The notes: generated by a model from the sequence alone, not told the origin. Shown: positions 1-9,241, counted from the stretch's first letter. The stretch is 64,000 nt of DNA from Streptomyces lanatus (GCF_014655715.1 NZ_BNBM01000004.1:195639-259638), one strand, 5' to 3'. Made by a program: numbers and translations.

Positions 1-239
1 GAGGCCATGGAGGCTGCGGGCGGATGACACGCTCAGGGCCGGTGTGAGGCCGGAGCGGCCTCCCTGCCGGCGGGACGCCGACGGGACGGCGACGGTGGAT
101 GAGTGGATCACCGATGTCCCGCCGTCCCGCCGTCCGCCCTGTCGCGCTCAAGACCCTGCACGGGGCGAGCGACCAGGGCCACGGGCCGCAGGATTCACCT
201 GCCCACCGACCCGGCCGACCCGATCGTGCTGCCCGACGA

Positions 240-1844
240 TCACGGCAGTCCGATCCCGGCCCCCGGCCCGAGCGGCAGGTCGAAGGCGTAGAAGATGCCG
301 AGCACGGCCAGCCATGCCCCGATGAAGGGCAGGACGTAGATCGCGAGCCGGGACATGAGGGTGCCCAGCTGCGCGCCCGGTTCGTAGCGGCGCATCAGGG
401 CCAGGGAGAGGAAGAGGTAGGGGTTGAGCGGCGAGATCATCTGGGTCGCCGAGTCCGCGATCCGGAAGGCCGCCAGGGTCAGCGCCGGGGACATGCCGAT
501 GAGCATGAAGGTCGGCACGAAGACCGGGGCCATCAGCGACCACAACGCCGACCCGGAGCTGATCAGCATGTTCAGCACGCTGACCACCAGCACGAAGAGC
601 ACCAGGGCGGTGAAGCCGGTCAGCCCCGCGGACTTCAGCAGCTCCGCGCCCTCCACCGCGAGCAAGGTGCCCAGGTTGGACCAGGTGAAGACCGCGATGA
701 ACTGCGCGATGACGAGGATGAGCACGATGTAGCCGGACATCGAGGTGACCGACTCGCCCATCATCTTCGGGATGTAGTTGGGGTGCGTGACGGTGCGGGC
801 CTTCACCCCGAACACCGTGCCCGCGATCACGAACGCGCCGAACAGGATCGGCACGATGCCGCTGAGCGCGGGCGACGGCACGAGCGCGCCGCCCTCGCCG
901 CGCAGCGGGCTGCCGGGAAGCAGCCAGGCGACCAGCACGATCACGGCGTACGCACATACCGCGGACGTGGCCCAGAGCAGTCCGCGCTTCTGCTCCGCGC
1001 TGATGCCGGCGGGCTCGTCGGACGACGGCTCAGCGGTCTTCTCGCCGGCCGACCCGTCCGACGACTCGGCCGTGCCCAGGGCGGGCAGCCTCGGCTCCAG
1101 CACCCGGGCCGTCAGGAAACCGCCGATGAGGGCGAGCACCACGCTGGCCGAGGCGGTGAAGAAGTAGTTGACGAGGAGGTGCGTGGGCGCGTCCTGTCCG
1201 GCCGGCAGCACGGCCGCGACCTTCTCGGTGATGCCCGCGTACAGCGCGTCGAGGGCGCCGACCGTGAAGCCCGCCGAGTAGCCGGCGCACACGCAGGCGA
1301 AGGCACCGATGAGGCCGGCGACCGGGTGACGGCCGGCCGCCTTGAACACCAGCGCGGCCAGCGGCGGGATCACCAGGAGCGCGATGTCGCTCATCACATG
1401 GCCCTGGCAGGCCACGAACGCCACCACATACGGCAGCAGCCACTTCGGCGCCCTGGCGACGGTCGCCCGGACCGCCGTTTCCAGCAGGCCGGTCCGCTCG
1501 GCGACTCCGACCGCCATCATCATCAGTAGGACGGTGCCCAGGGGCGGGAACCCGGTGAAGTTGGTGAGCGCGTTCTCCAGGAACCAGCTGATGCCGTCGC
1601 CGGTGAGCAGCCCGTGGATCGGGAGGCGTTCGTTCGTGCCCGGCACCGTCACCCCGGCGTTCACCCATGCCAGCGCGGTGGAGACGACGGCGAGGAGGGC
1701 GAAGAGGGCGGTGAAGAGGTAGAAGGGATGCGGCAGCCTGTTGCCCAGGCGTTCCAGGCCGCCCATGACGCGGTCGAGTCGACCGCCGCCGTAGCCGCCG
1801 CCGGCGTCCTGTGACGGGGATGGCGATGCGAGGGTGTCCTGCAT
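240..1844 (-). CDS. AbgT-family transporter
   Basis: Integral membrane transporter of 534 residues resembling the AbgT family (p-aminobenzoyl-glutamate importers and sulfonamide exporters). The cytoplasmic N-terminus (about 35 residues) is followed by a dozen or so hydrophobic segments. Family-like stretches include the early PHPFYLF, GVAERTGL, the GHVMSDIALLVIPPLAA region, and the C-terminal SGSALWSLMAPVFVP and DSATQMISPLNPY regions. Length is normal for the family. The amidohydrolase gene lies 12 bases upstream on the same strand, so the two are probably co-transcribed. The pairing suggests import of an amide or dipeptide that the hydrolase then cleaves. That is inference, because substrates of AbgT proteins vary and drug efflux is also known. 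Confidence 0.9.
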   Translation of the reverse strand: MQDTLASPSPSQDAGGGYGGGRLDRVMGGLERLGNRLPHPFYLFTALFALLAVVSTALAWVNAGVTVPGTNERLPIHGLLTGDGISWFLENALTNFTGFPPLGTVLLMMMAVGVAERTGLLETAVRATVARAPKWLLPYVVAFVACQGHVMSDIALLVIPPLAALVFKAAGRHPVAGLIGAFACVCAGYSAGFTVGALDALYAGITEKVAAVLPAGQDAPTHLLVNYFFTASASVVLALIGGFLTARVLEPRLPALGTAESSDGSAGEKTAEPSSDEPAGISAEQKRGLLWATSAVCAYAVIVLVAWLLPGSPLRGEGGALVPSPALSGIVPILFGAFVIAGTVFGVKARTVTHPNYIPKMMGESVTSMSGYIVLILVIAQFIAVFTWSNLGTLLAVEGAELLKSAGLTGFTALVLFVLVVSVLNMLISSGSALWSLMAPVFVPTFMLIGMSPALTLAAFRIADSATQMISPLNPYLFLSLALMRRYEPGAQLGTLMSRLAIYVLPFIGAWLAVLGIFYAFDLPLGPGAGIGLP

Positions 1845-1856
1845 GGCGGTCGCCTC

Positions 1857-3104
1857 TCAGTCGATGAGTTCGGCTCGTGCGGTGAGGGTGTTCTTGCGTA
1901 TGACGCCCTGCTGGATCACACAGCGGATGTGCGTGGGGTCGGCGAGCAGGGAGATGTCGGCCAGCGGATCGCCGTCGCACACGACGAGGTCCGCGGCCTT
2001 GCCGGCCTCCAGCGTGCCCACCCGGTCGTCGAGTCCGAGGAGTTCGGCGGCGACCCGGGTGCCGGTGGCGATGGCGTCCCTCGGGGACATCCCCAGGGAG
2101 ACGAGGTGCAGCAGTTCGCGGAGGTTCTGACCGTGGGGGCTGATCGCGGCATCGGTGCCCATCGCGATCCGCAGCCCGTCGGCGATCGCTGCGGAGATGT
2201 TCTCCTTGGTGATGCCGGACCAGCGCGTCTTCTTCTCGTAGTGGTACGGCGCCATGGTCGCCTTGTCGATGCCGTCGAAGACGGTGGACAGGGTGGGGAC
2301 GACGAACACGCCCTGCTCCCCCGCCAGTTCACGGGCCTCGGCGTCCAGGCCGTAACCGTGCTCGATGCTGGTGACGCCGCCCCGGATGGCGTTGAGGATG
2401 CCGGCGGTGCCCTGGGCGTGCGCGGCCACCGGGCGTCCGCCGTGCCGGCGCACCTCGTCCACGACCGCGCGGATCTCCTCCACCGTCAGCCCCTCGTCCT
2501 CGGGCTGGTCGTGCGGGCTGCCCATGCCGCCGGTCGCGCAGAGTTTGATGACGTCGGCTCCCTCACGCAGCAGCCGCCGTACCGCCTTGCGCACCTCGTA
2601 CGGATCGTCCGCGATCTCGCCGACGCCGCCGCTGGGGTCGAACCCCGAGGGGGTCGTGAAGTCGGCGTGACCACCGGTGTGGCCGATGATGCGGACCGCG
2701 GTGTGCAGCCGGGGCCCCTCGATCAGACCCTCGGCGACCGCGACCCGGAATCCGGCGGGCAGGCCGCCGAGGTCGCGAGCGGTGGTGATGCCGGCGTCGA
2801 GGGTGCGGCGCAGCCGGCGGGCGGTGCGGAAGGTCTCCACCGTGTCGTCTCTGGCGAAGCGCTCGGACAGCGCCCGGCCGCTCTCGGCGCCGAGGTGCAC
2901 ATGGCAGTCGATGAAACCGGGCAGTACGGTGCGGCCCGCCACGTCCAGCACGTGCGTGTCCGGCGCCGTTGCCGGGGCGTCCTCGGCGCGGCCGACATGG
3001 ACGAGGTCGCCGTTGTCGTCCGTGACGACCACGCCGTCGGCCACGGGCGCGCGTCCGGTGCCGTCGACGATCCGCGCGTTGATGATTTTCAAGGCCACTG
3101 CCAC
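1857..3104 (-). CDS. Amidohydrolase family protein (dipeptidase/imidazolonepropionase-like)
   Basis: Metal-dependent hydrolase of 415 residues. It has the amidohydrolase layout: a small N-terminal beta domain, the first metal motif CHVHLG after GFID, a probable carboxylated lysine in the VIKLCATGGMGSP stretch, later His ligands in AAHAQGTAG and SIEHGYG, and the Asp of GTDAAISPHG. The C-terminal KAADLVVCDGDPL is typical. It resembles the subfamily annotated as Xaa-Pro dipeptidase or imidazolonepropionase-like; the exact substrate cannot be read from sequence. It is first in a two-gene unit with the AbgT transporter and is divergent from an AsnC-type regulator. Cytoplasmic, with no signal peptide. 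Confidence 0.88.
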   Translation of the reverse strand: MAVALKIINARIVDGTGRAPVADGVVVTDDNGDLVHVGRAEDAPATAPDTHVLDVAGRTVLPGFIDCHVHLGAESGRALSERFARDDTVETFRTARRLRRTLDAGITTARDLGGLPAGFRVAVAEGLIEGPRLHTAVRIIGHTGGHADFTTPSGFDPSGGVGEIADDPYEVRKAVRRLLREGADVIKLCATGGMGSPHDQPEDEGLTVEEIRAVVDEVRRHGGRPVAAHAQGTAGILNAIRGGVTSIEHGYGLDAEARELAGEQGVFVVPTLSTVFDGIDKATMAPYHYEKKTRWSGITKENISAAIADGLRIAMGTDAAISPHGQNLRELLHLVSLGMSPRDAIATGTRVAAELLGLDDRVGTLEAGKAADLVVCDGDPLADISLLADPTHIRCVIQQGVIRKNTLTARAELID

Positions 3105-3162
3105 CGCTCCTCGTACTGGTCGGATGTCGCGGTAGCCTCAGGTCCGTCGGCAGCACGGACGC

Positions 3163-3178
3163 CGAATTGCAGGATTCG
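3163..3178. promoter_or_regulatory. Inverted repeat in front of the AsnC-type gene, candidate operator
   Basis: CGAAT-N6-ATTCG forms a perfect 5-bp inverted repeat in the intergenic space between the divergent amidohydrolase and AsnC-type genes. A related half (CGAAATGCAGGAT) follows at the start codon, sharing TGCAGGAT with the repeat. Lrp/AsnC proteins normally bind such sites near their own promoter. Assignment as autoregulatory operator is inference from position and symmetry. Confidence 0.45.
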
Positions 3179-3196
3179 TTCACCGGAGCATCCGAA

Positions 3197-4525
3197 ATGC
3201 AGGATCAGGAACTCAGCGAGCTGGATCTGACGATCGTCAACGCCCTGCAGATCCAACCCCGAGCCCCTTGGTCCCTGCTGGGGCAGGTGCTCGGCGTGGA
3301 CCCGGTCACCGTCGCCCGCCGCTGGCAGCGGCTCACGGACAGCGGGGCCGCCTGGGTGAGCGGCCATATGGCGCCGACGACGGACGACCGGGTGATGGCC
3401 CAGGTCGAGATCGTCACCGCGGCCGCGCAGGCCACCCGCGTCGCCGAGGTCCTCGCCCGCGACATCTCCACCCTGAGCGTGAAGCAGACCTCCGGCGCCC
3501 GGGACATCCTGGCCATCGTGTGGGCCTACGGCCTCGATGAACTCGCCGACTACATCGGTGAGCGCATCGCCCGCTGCCCCGGGGTCCGCTCGACTCGTTC
3601 ACATGTCATCACTGACGCCCCGTTCGAGGGAAGCCGATGGCGGCTGCGCGCGCTCTCGGCGGAGCAGCGGGCCCTGATGCGCCCGCCGGAGAGGCCGTCC
3701 GTGCCCGCCGAGCCGCTGCGCCCGCTGGACCGGCGCATCGTGGTGGCCCTGGGCGAGGACGGGCGGATGCCGGTCAGTGAACTCGCCGAACGCGCCGGTA
3801 CGAGCGTGGCCACGGCTCGTCGCAGGCTGGGTCACCTGCTCGCCGCCGGCCAGTTGGTCCTGCGCTGCAGCCTCGCCCGCCCGCTCACCGGCTGGCCGGT
3901 CACCGCCGTGTACTTCGCCTCCGTACCGGCGGGGCAACTGGACGCGGCGGCGGCCGCGTTGCGCACCCTGCCCTCGGACGTCGCGAACGATCCGCGGTAC
4001 CCCGACGGCATCACCCGCGTGATGCAGGAGTCGCAGCGCTTCTACCGCCAGGAACTCGGAGTCACGTTCCGGCTCAACAACCCGGCGGTGGAGGTGGTTT
4101 CGGGCAACCACGGGCGAGCCTGGTACGAGAACACGCCGAACGGCGGGGAAGAGTACTGGTGGGTGGTCTTCAACATGCAGCAGGAGCTGATGGCCAGGTT
4201 CGGCCTCGGCTCCCCGGACCCGCGCTGGCTGTGCGTCGGCGAGATCAGCGCCGAGAAGGCGGGCGTCTCCGGGGGCGGTGGCGGCAGCGGCTGGGTGATC
4301 CTCAGCGGCCACGACGCCGACGGCGCCGCCGGGACCAACGGCGCGATGAACCGGTGGTACGGCGGCATGGTGCACGAACTGGGCCACGCCTTCGGTCTGC
4401 CCGACTCCACGCACACCGACGGCACGCCGATGTCCGCCTCGTTCTACGACTATCCGAACTGCCACTTCAACCAGCAGCAGAAGACCGGGATGCTGAACGG
4501 CCCTTACGGCCGCTTTCTGTCCTGA
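3197..4525 (+). CDS. AsnC/Lrp-type regulator fused to a zinc metalloprotease domain
   Basis: An unusual 442-residue protein. Residues 1 to about 258 are a Streptomyces-type double Lrp/AsnC regulator: a helix-turn-helix, a first ligand-binding domain, a second helix-turn-helix around LDRRIVVAL, and the start of a second ligand domain that stops at LRTLP. From about residue 260 it continues in frame as a zinc protease with HELGHAFGLPD (H393, E394, H397, D403), a metzincin-like motif seen in secreted actinobacterial proteases. The protease part has no signal peptide here, so it would be cytoplasmic. The ATG at 3197 is chosen because it starts directly before the helix-turn-helix; a TTG at 3167 is also possible. 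The join may be a deletion scar rather than a functional fusion. The regulator half probably controlled the divergent amidohydrolase/AbgT pair. Confidence 0.75.
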   Translation: MQDQELSELDLTIVNALQIQPRAPWSLLGQVLGVDPVTVARRWQRLTDSGAAWVSGHMAPTTDDRVMAQVEIVTAAAQATRVAEVLARDISTLSVKQTSGARDILAIVWAYGLDELADYIGERIARCPGVRSTRSHVITDAPFEGSRWRLRALSAEQRALMRPPERPSVPAEPLRPLDRRIVVALGEDGRMPVSELAERAGTSVATARRRLGHLLAAGQLVLRCSLARPLTGWPVTAVYFASVPAGQLDAAAAALRTLPSDVANDPRYPDGITRVMQESQRFYRQELGVTFRLNNPAVEVVSGNHGRAWYENTPNGGEEYWWVVFNMQQELMARFGLGSPDPRWLCVGEISAEKAGVSGGGGGSGWVILSGHDADGAAGTNGAMNRWYGGMVHELGHAFGLPDSTHTDGTPMSASFYDYPNCHFNQQQKTGMLNGPYGRFLS

Positions 4526-5101
4526 GCCGCTGGCTGTCGCCCGACCGTCCTGTCGACTCCTAACGACGATGTCACTGATGTCGGTCACGCAAGCTTGGTC
4601 ACCGCGCACGACGAAGCAGCCGAGTGGACAGACCGCACCCGTACGGACGCACCGAGGAAGCATCACTGCTTCACACGCATACGGCCCGGCGTCCGCAGAT
4701 GAGCGCAGGCATGGGACGAGCGGACCGTCGGCCTGCGGATTCACGGACTTCGTTCCGAGGCCGACCTCACCTGGACGGCCGGACGGGAGCTTCGCAGAAG
4801 CGAACGTATGGGTCGGTCTCGCTGTGCAGAAGGGCTCGCTCCCGGTGAAGACCTTCGACCCGCCTTCTGCCTAGAGGCCCACCGGCCACCACGCAGGGTC
4901 ACGACGAGTTCCGCCACTCAAGTGCGCCCGCGTGCGGTGGACCGGCCCGAGCCGTGTTCGTGTTTGTGCTACGGCCGGGTGAGGGCCGGATACTTCCGCC
5001 GCCAGGGACGCCGTTCCGAACGGCTCACAGCGAACTCGCAGGCTTTGGCCTCGGCGCGGACGATGGATGCGACCGACAAGGCAAGGCGAAAAGGATGCGA
5101 G
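4526..5101. other. Intergenic stretch, no supported gene
   Basis: About 575 bases between the fused regulator-protease gene and a lipoprotein gene. Several open frames cross it, but none has family motifs or a convincing ribosome site. One short frame ending at 4874 has a balanced, protein-like composition (around VWVGLAVQKGSLPVKTF) and could be a worn remnant, but I cannot identify it. Confidence 0.4.
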
Positions 5102-5731
5102 ATGCCCCGAAGGCACACCGGCCAGACCACCATGTCCCGTCACCGTGCCCTCGTGGCCACGCTGAGCTTGGCCCTGGGAACCGGCGTCCTCGTCAGCTGC
5201 GGTGACAGCGATCAGGACACGGCTCCGTCGCCCCGGCCCACGTCCAGCAGTCCCGATGCGGCATCCTTCTCCGGAGCGCCGCCGTCCGCGCTGGCTTCCC
5301 AGGCGGCCTCGGCGATCGCCTCCGCTCACGCTTCCGCCTCAGCAGCGGCCTCCTCCGCGTCGGCCCGCGCCTCGGAGTTCGAAGCCTCCGTGGAAGCGGA
5401 AGCCGCCCGCGCCGGCGCCGCCGCCGAGAAGGAGCTGAAGAACGTCAAGGGACGCGGCAACGCCGTATCCGACGTCGGCATGAAGGGCCTGCCCAGGGCC
5501 GAGACCAGCGGTCTGCTCGCCGTCCTCGTCACGATCACCAACAAAACCGACCGCACGGCCTCCTACGCCGTGCAAATCGACTTCGAAGACACCAACGGCA
5601 AAGTCGTCGAGACGAGATTTGTGGGGGCGGAGGACCTTGAGCCGGGCAAGCAGGAGCAACCCATCGCCTTCAGCCGACTGCCGCAAGACGCAGAACTGAC
5701 ACCACGGCTCGCCAAGGCGCAGCGATACTGA
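5102..5731 (+). CDS. Putative lipoprotein with Ala/Ser-rich spacer
   Basis: A 209-residue protein. The start at 5102 is chosen for the AAAAGGA ribosome site about 10 bases upstream; a second in-frame ATG at 5132 would also keep the signal peptide. A basic start and hydrophobic stretch end in the lipobox LVSC, predicting lipid attachment outside the cytoplasmic membrane. Next come a Pro/Ser linker and a long Ala/Ser/Glu-rich, probably helical segment. A C-terminal beta-type domain of about 90 residues (LLAVLVTITNKTDRTASY, then DLEPGKQEQ) resembles the FxLYD/immunoglobulin-like domains common in Streptomyces lipoproteins. Function unknown; likely a cell-surface ligand-binding or structural role. 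Confidence 0.8.
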   Translation: MPRRHTGQTTMSRHRALVATLSLALGTGVLVSCGDSDQDTAPSPRPTSSSPDAASFSGAPPSALASQAASAIASAHASASAAASSASARASEFEASVEAEAARAGAAAEKELKNVKGRGNAVSDVGMKGLPRAETSGLLAVLVTITNKTDRTASYAVQIDFEDTNGKVVETRFVGAEDLEPGKQEQPIAFSRLPQDAELTPRLAKAQRY

Positions 5732-5912
5732 GCATCTACCCCTTTCGGCATGTTCAGGTCGGCGGAGATAGCGCCAGGGACCTTCCGGCCGAGGCGACCG
5801 CCCTGGACCACATCCGCCAGACGGGGGATCACGCCTCCGTCATGCTCCGCCAGCGAGGTATTCCCGTAGCTCAGTGCGCACCTCATCCTGGACCCCAAAG
5901 GGAGGAGATCGA

Positions 5913-6731
5913 GTGCCGGACGACGTGGGAGTGAGGACCGGGGCGGCGGCCACGGCGCTGAGCGTCATGACGTACAACCTGAAGGTCGCCCACGGCTTCG
6001 GCGGCAATCGCTGGGCCGTGCGGCGCCCGGTGATGCGGGAACTGCTGCGCCGCGAGCGCCCCCACGTCATCGGTACCCAGGAAGGCCTGTACCGACAACT
6101 GCGGACGATCAAGAAGGACATCGGCCCGCACTACGACTGGATCGGCACCGGTCGAATGGGCGGCAGGAAGAACGAGTTCGCGGCGGTCTTCTACGACACC
6201 GGACGTCTGGAGCCGATCGAGTCCGACCACTACTGGCTCTCCGACACACCGTCCGTGATCGCCTCCAACACCTGGGGCGCGGACCTGCCGCGTGTGGTGA
6301 CGTGGGTGCGGTTCGGTGATCTCGCCCGCGAGGGCCGGGAGTTCTACGTCCTCAACACCCACCTGGACCACCGGAGCCAGTACGCGCGTGAGCGTTCGGT
6401 GGAGCTGATCGGCGAGACGCTCGCCGCCTTCGACAGCTCCTTGCCGGTTGTGGTGACCGGTGACTTCAACGTCGCAGCGCACCACAACCGGGTCTACGAC
6501 GCGATGTTGGCCCTCGGGCTCGTGGACACCTGGGACACGGCGGGTGCGCGCGGTCCGCTGTACGCGACCTTCAACGGCTTCCGGCCGCCGGAGCCCGACG
6601 GGGAGCGCATCGACTGGATCCTCACCACTCCCCGGGTGACCACGCTCTCGGCAGCCATCAACACATTCACGATGAATGGCCGGACGCCGAGCGACCATCT
6701 GCCGGTGCAGGCCTCACTGGACCTCTCTTGA
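5913..6731 (+). CDS. Endonuclease/exonuclease/phosphatase family protein
   Basis: A 272-residue hydrolase of the EEP (DNase I/inositol phosphatase-like) superfamily. Visible signatures are SVMTYNLKV near the start, TQEGLYRQL (metal-binding Glu), LNTHLDHRS, VVTGDFNVAAHH, ERIDWIL and the final SDHLPVQASL. The GTG at 5913 is chosen because GGAGGAG sits 6 bases upstream. No signal peptide is visible. Members cleave phosphodiesters in nucleic acids, lipids or sugar phosphates; the substrate cannot be predicted. The stop overlaps the TTG start of the next gene, so the two are probably translated together. Confidence 0.9.
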   Translation: MPDDVGVRTGAAATALSVMTYNLKVAHGFGGNRWAVRRPVMRELLRRERPHVIGTQEGLYRQLRTIKKDIGPHYDWIGTGRMGGRKNEFAAVFYDTGRLEPIESDHYWLSDTPSVIASNTWGADLPRVVTWVRFGDLAREGREFYVLNTHLDHRSQYARERSVELIGETLAAFDSSLPVVVTGDFNVAAHHNRVYDAMLALGLVDTWDTAGARGPLYATFNGFRPPEPDGERIDWILTTPRVTTLSAAINTFTMNGRTPSDHLPVQASLDLS

Positions 6732-7075
6732 GTGACGCGTACTCCCCCACCCCTGAACTGAACCTGCTGGACCGGCTGATCCCCTTCGCCTACGCGACGC
6801 ACTCCGGCTCCTTCTACGCCCTGTGGCGCTGCGACGACCGCACCGATCTCGCCACCCTGCCCGTCATCTTCTTCGGCGACGAAGGCGATCTCTACGTCGA
6901 AGCCGCCAACCTGCGCGAACTCCTCCGAACCCGCGCCCTGGAGCAGAACTTCGCCCTCACACCCCTCGACAACCCGGACGCCCCCGACGACCTCCTCGAC
7001 CACGTCCGCGGCACACTCGGCGTCGACGCACCCACGCTTACCGGCTCCCTCGACACCATGAACTTCAGTCCGTAG
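6728..7075 (+). CDS. SMI1/KNR4 (SUKH)-like hypothetical protein with a foreign C-terminus
   Basis: A 115-residue protein beginning with TTG and overlapping the stop of the phosphodiesterase gene. The central stretch FYALWRCDD, then LATLPVIFFGDEGDLYVEAANLRELL, looks like the SUKH/SMI1-type proteins common in Streptomyces, often immunity or uncharacterised proteins; this assignment is tentative. The last dozen residues (GSLDTMNFSP) look like the start of an aldo/keto reductase (GTMNFGP), and reductase homology continues in the same frame after the stop. The 3' end therefore seems to have been created by a deletion that joined two genes. Confidence 0.5.
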   Translation: MSDAYSPTPELNLLDRLIPFAYATHSGSFYALWRCDDRTDLATLPVIFFGDEGDLYVEAANLRELLRTRALEQNFALTPLDNPDAPDDLLDHVRGTLGVDAPTLTGSLDTMNFSP

Positions 7076-7486
7076 ACGGACGAGGCCGACAGCCACGCGA
7101 TCATGGACGCGGCGCTGGACGCCGGCATCAACTACTTCGACACCGCGAACGTGTACGGCTGGGGCGAGAACAAGCGCCGTACCGAAAGCATCATCGGCAA
7201 CTGGTTCGCGAAGGGCGGCGAGCGGCGCGACAAGGTCGTCCTCGCCACCAAGGTGTACGGCTGCATGGGCGCGGACGACACGGCGTGGCCCAACCACGAG
7301 AGGCTGTCCGCGGTGAACATCCGCCGGGCGGCGGACGCGTCGCTCAAGCGGCTCCAGACCGACCACATCGACATCTACCAGTTCCACCACATCGACCGGA
7401 ACACCCCGTTCGAGGAGATCTGGCAGGACATCGACTTACTGGTCCAGCAGGTGAAGATCCCCTACGTCGGGTCCTGCCAAGTCGAT
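7037..7486 (+). pseudogene. Aldo/keto reductase remnant, truncated at both ends
   Basis: The same reading frame carries a typical aldo/keto reductase N-terminal half: DTMNFSP, an in-frame TAG at 7073, then TDEADSHAIMDAALDAGINYFDTANVYG with the catalytic Asp and Tyr region, VVLATKVYG with the Lys, and HIDIYQFHHID. Homology stops after QQVKIPYVGS near 7476. About the last half of the (alpha/beta)8 barrel is missing, and the reading frame runs into the 3' end of the convergent hydrolase gene. The first residues are replaced by the upstream SUKH-like gene. Non-functional. Confidence 0.75.
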
Positions 7487-7580
7487 CAACTGCCGCTTCT
7501 CGTCGGTGAGATGCCGCCCGCGCGTCACGACCGCCTTCCCACCGGATCCGCCTTCCAGACGGATCCGGTTCGGCAACCCG

Positions 7581-9065
7581 TCAGGACGGCACGGCGGGAC
7601 AACTGGTGCCCCGTGGTGGGATCAGCAGGTCCGTGAGGTAACTGTCCACGGCGTCCTCCATACACGGTCCGCTGGTGACGCTGCCATGCCCCTGGCCCTC
7701 GTAGGTGAGCAGCACGCCGCTGCGGCCGAGCTGCCGGGCCACCGAGACCGCCCACGGGTAGCCGGTGGCGGGATCGTGCAGCGCGTTGGACACCAGGATG
7801 GGCGGGGCACCGTGTACATCCAGGCGGTGCTGCGGGTTGTTGGTCGGTGCGCCCAGACACGCCGCGACCATGTGGATCGGCAGCAACTGAGGCAGGTCAG
7901 GCGCGGTCCTGTTCATCATGGCGACGAGCGAGGCGTACTCCTGGTGGTCGCGCACCGGCAGGCGCCAGTCCGAGCAGAAGACCGGAGTGGCCGGCGGCAG
8001 CGGCGCAATCGTGGTCGGCGACGCGGGCAGCGGCTTGCTCGCGTCCATCCCTGCGATCTTCGTGGCCAGGCCTGCGTAGTCGGCCTCATAGAATTTCCGG
8101 AACGCGATCTTGTTGACCAGATCCGAAGACGACAGCGAGGTCCCCGGCTTCGCCGGATCCTCCAACTCGCCCCGCCCTGCCCGGGCCAACAGCCCCTGCC
8201 AGACGGCGCGGACGTCTCGCCCGTGCAGCGCGCAGTCCGTGGCGCCGTCGCACCACTTCACGAACTCCTGGAACGAATCCTCTGCCGTGGCAGCCTCGGA
8301 CCGCAGGAATTCACGGGTGGTCGCGACGCTGTGGTCCATGACGCTCTCCAGCACCATCGCACGCACGCGGCGCGGGTAGGTCTCGGCGTACTGCGCGCCG
8401 AGCAGCGTGCCGTACGAGCTGCCGTGGAAGGTCAGTTTCCGCTCGCCGAGGGCGGTTCGGAGGGCGTCCAGGTCCCGGACCGTCTGGGCGGTGTCGAGGT
8501 GGTCGAACACGGGGCCGGTGCGGGCCCGGCAGTCGGCACGGAGCCGCCTGTTGTACGCCATGGTGGCGTCGAAGTCCGCCTGGCTCTTCAGCTCCGGTGA
8601 CGGCCGCTGGGCAAGCAGGTCGCTGGAGCAGGTCACCGGGTTGCTGCCGCCCACGCCGCGTGGGTCGAAGCTGACGATGTCGAATCTGCGTCGGACCTCG
8701 GGGCTGAATCGGCTGATTCGGCCCACCACCATCTCCACGCCCGAGTCGCCCGGCCCGCCAGGGCCGAAGACCATCGAACCGACGCGTGCGCCGGAGTCGG
8801 TGGCCTTGCGGCGGGCCACGGCCAGGTCGAGCGTCGGCCCGTCCGGGTGGGCCCAGTCGACCGGCACGGACAGAGCGGCGCACTCCGCTCCTGGCCTTGC
8901 CGGGTCGTCACACGGCGCCCACCGCAGGGCGCCGTCCGCCGACGGCGACCCGTGGACCGCGGGAGCGGCGGCGACGCCGGTGATGGCGGCCATGGCGGCC
9001 CCCACGGCCATGGCCGTGCCCCGTGCGGCGATGCGCCGCAGTGCGGATCTACCCCGTAACGGCAT
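7581..9065 (-). CDS. Secreted alpha/beta hydrolase, tripeptidyl-aminopeptidase-like
   Basis: A 494-residue exported hydrolase of the Streptomyces Tap/Slp type. The N-terminal signal peptide (basic start, then GTAMAVGAAMAAITGVAAA) is followed by the alpha/beta-hydrolase core with the oxyanion region MVFGPGGPGDSG, FDPRGVGGSNPVTC, and the nucleophile motif HGSSYGT (Ser217). The late TAP-like C-terminal domain has ILVSNALHDPATGY and the catalytic-His motif GQGHGS. Paired cysteines fit an extracellular protein. The likely role is removal of tripeptides or other N-terminal groups from extracellular peptides. It stands alone and is convergent with the reductase remnant. Confidence 0.92.
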   Translation of the reverse strand: MPLRGRSALRRIAARGTAMAVGAAMAAITGVAAAPAVHGSPSADGALRWAPCDDPARPGAECAALSVPVDWAHPDGPTLDLAVARRKATDSGARVGSMVFGPGGPGDSGVEMVVGRISRFSPEVRRRFDIVSFDPRGVGGSNPVTCSSDLLAQRPSPELKSQADFDATMAYNRRLRADCRARTGPVFDHLDTAQTVRDLDALRTALGERKLTFHGSSYGTLLGAQYAETYPRRVRAMVLESVMDHSVATTREFLRSEAATAEDSFQEFVKWCDGATDCALHGRDVRAVWQGLLARAGRGELEDPAKPGTSLSSSDLVNKIAFRKFYEADYAGLATKIAGMDASKPLPASPTTIAPLPPATPVFCSDWRLPVRDHQEYASLVAMMNRTAPDLPQLLPIHMVAACLGAPTNNPQHRLDVHGAPPILVSNALHDPATGYPWAVSVARQLGRSGVLLTYEGQGHGSVTSGPCMEDAVDSYLTDLLIPPRGTSCPAVPS

Positions 9066-9241
9066 GGATCCTCCTTGTGAGGAGAGCGGTTGCGTCAGAC
9101 GTGCCGACCCGGCCGGGGCACCGTTGTCACGTTAGGCGCACGGTCACCCATGTGGCGCCCCTGTCAGGGGCTTTTCCGGGTTGGTTCGGGGTCCGCTCAG
9201 GGGCGATCGGGGGCGCTCCCCCGACCATCTCCAGATAGGCG

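Noticed and set aside
99..1529. 476-codon open frame antisense to the AbgT gene
   Set aside because: His/Gly/Arg/Asp-rich composition and no motif; it is the shadow of the GC-biased real gene on the other strand.
5862..5884. GTAGCTCAGT-like stretch resembling a tRNA D-arm
   Set aside because: No matching acceptor or T-arm within tRNA distance; chance match.
5732..5912. Minus- or plus-strand coding remnant before the phosphodiesterase gene
   Set aside because: Some balanced composition (around LDHIRQTGDHASVMLRQRG), but no family recognised and too short to support.
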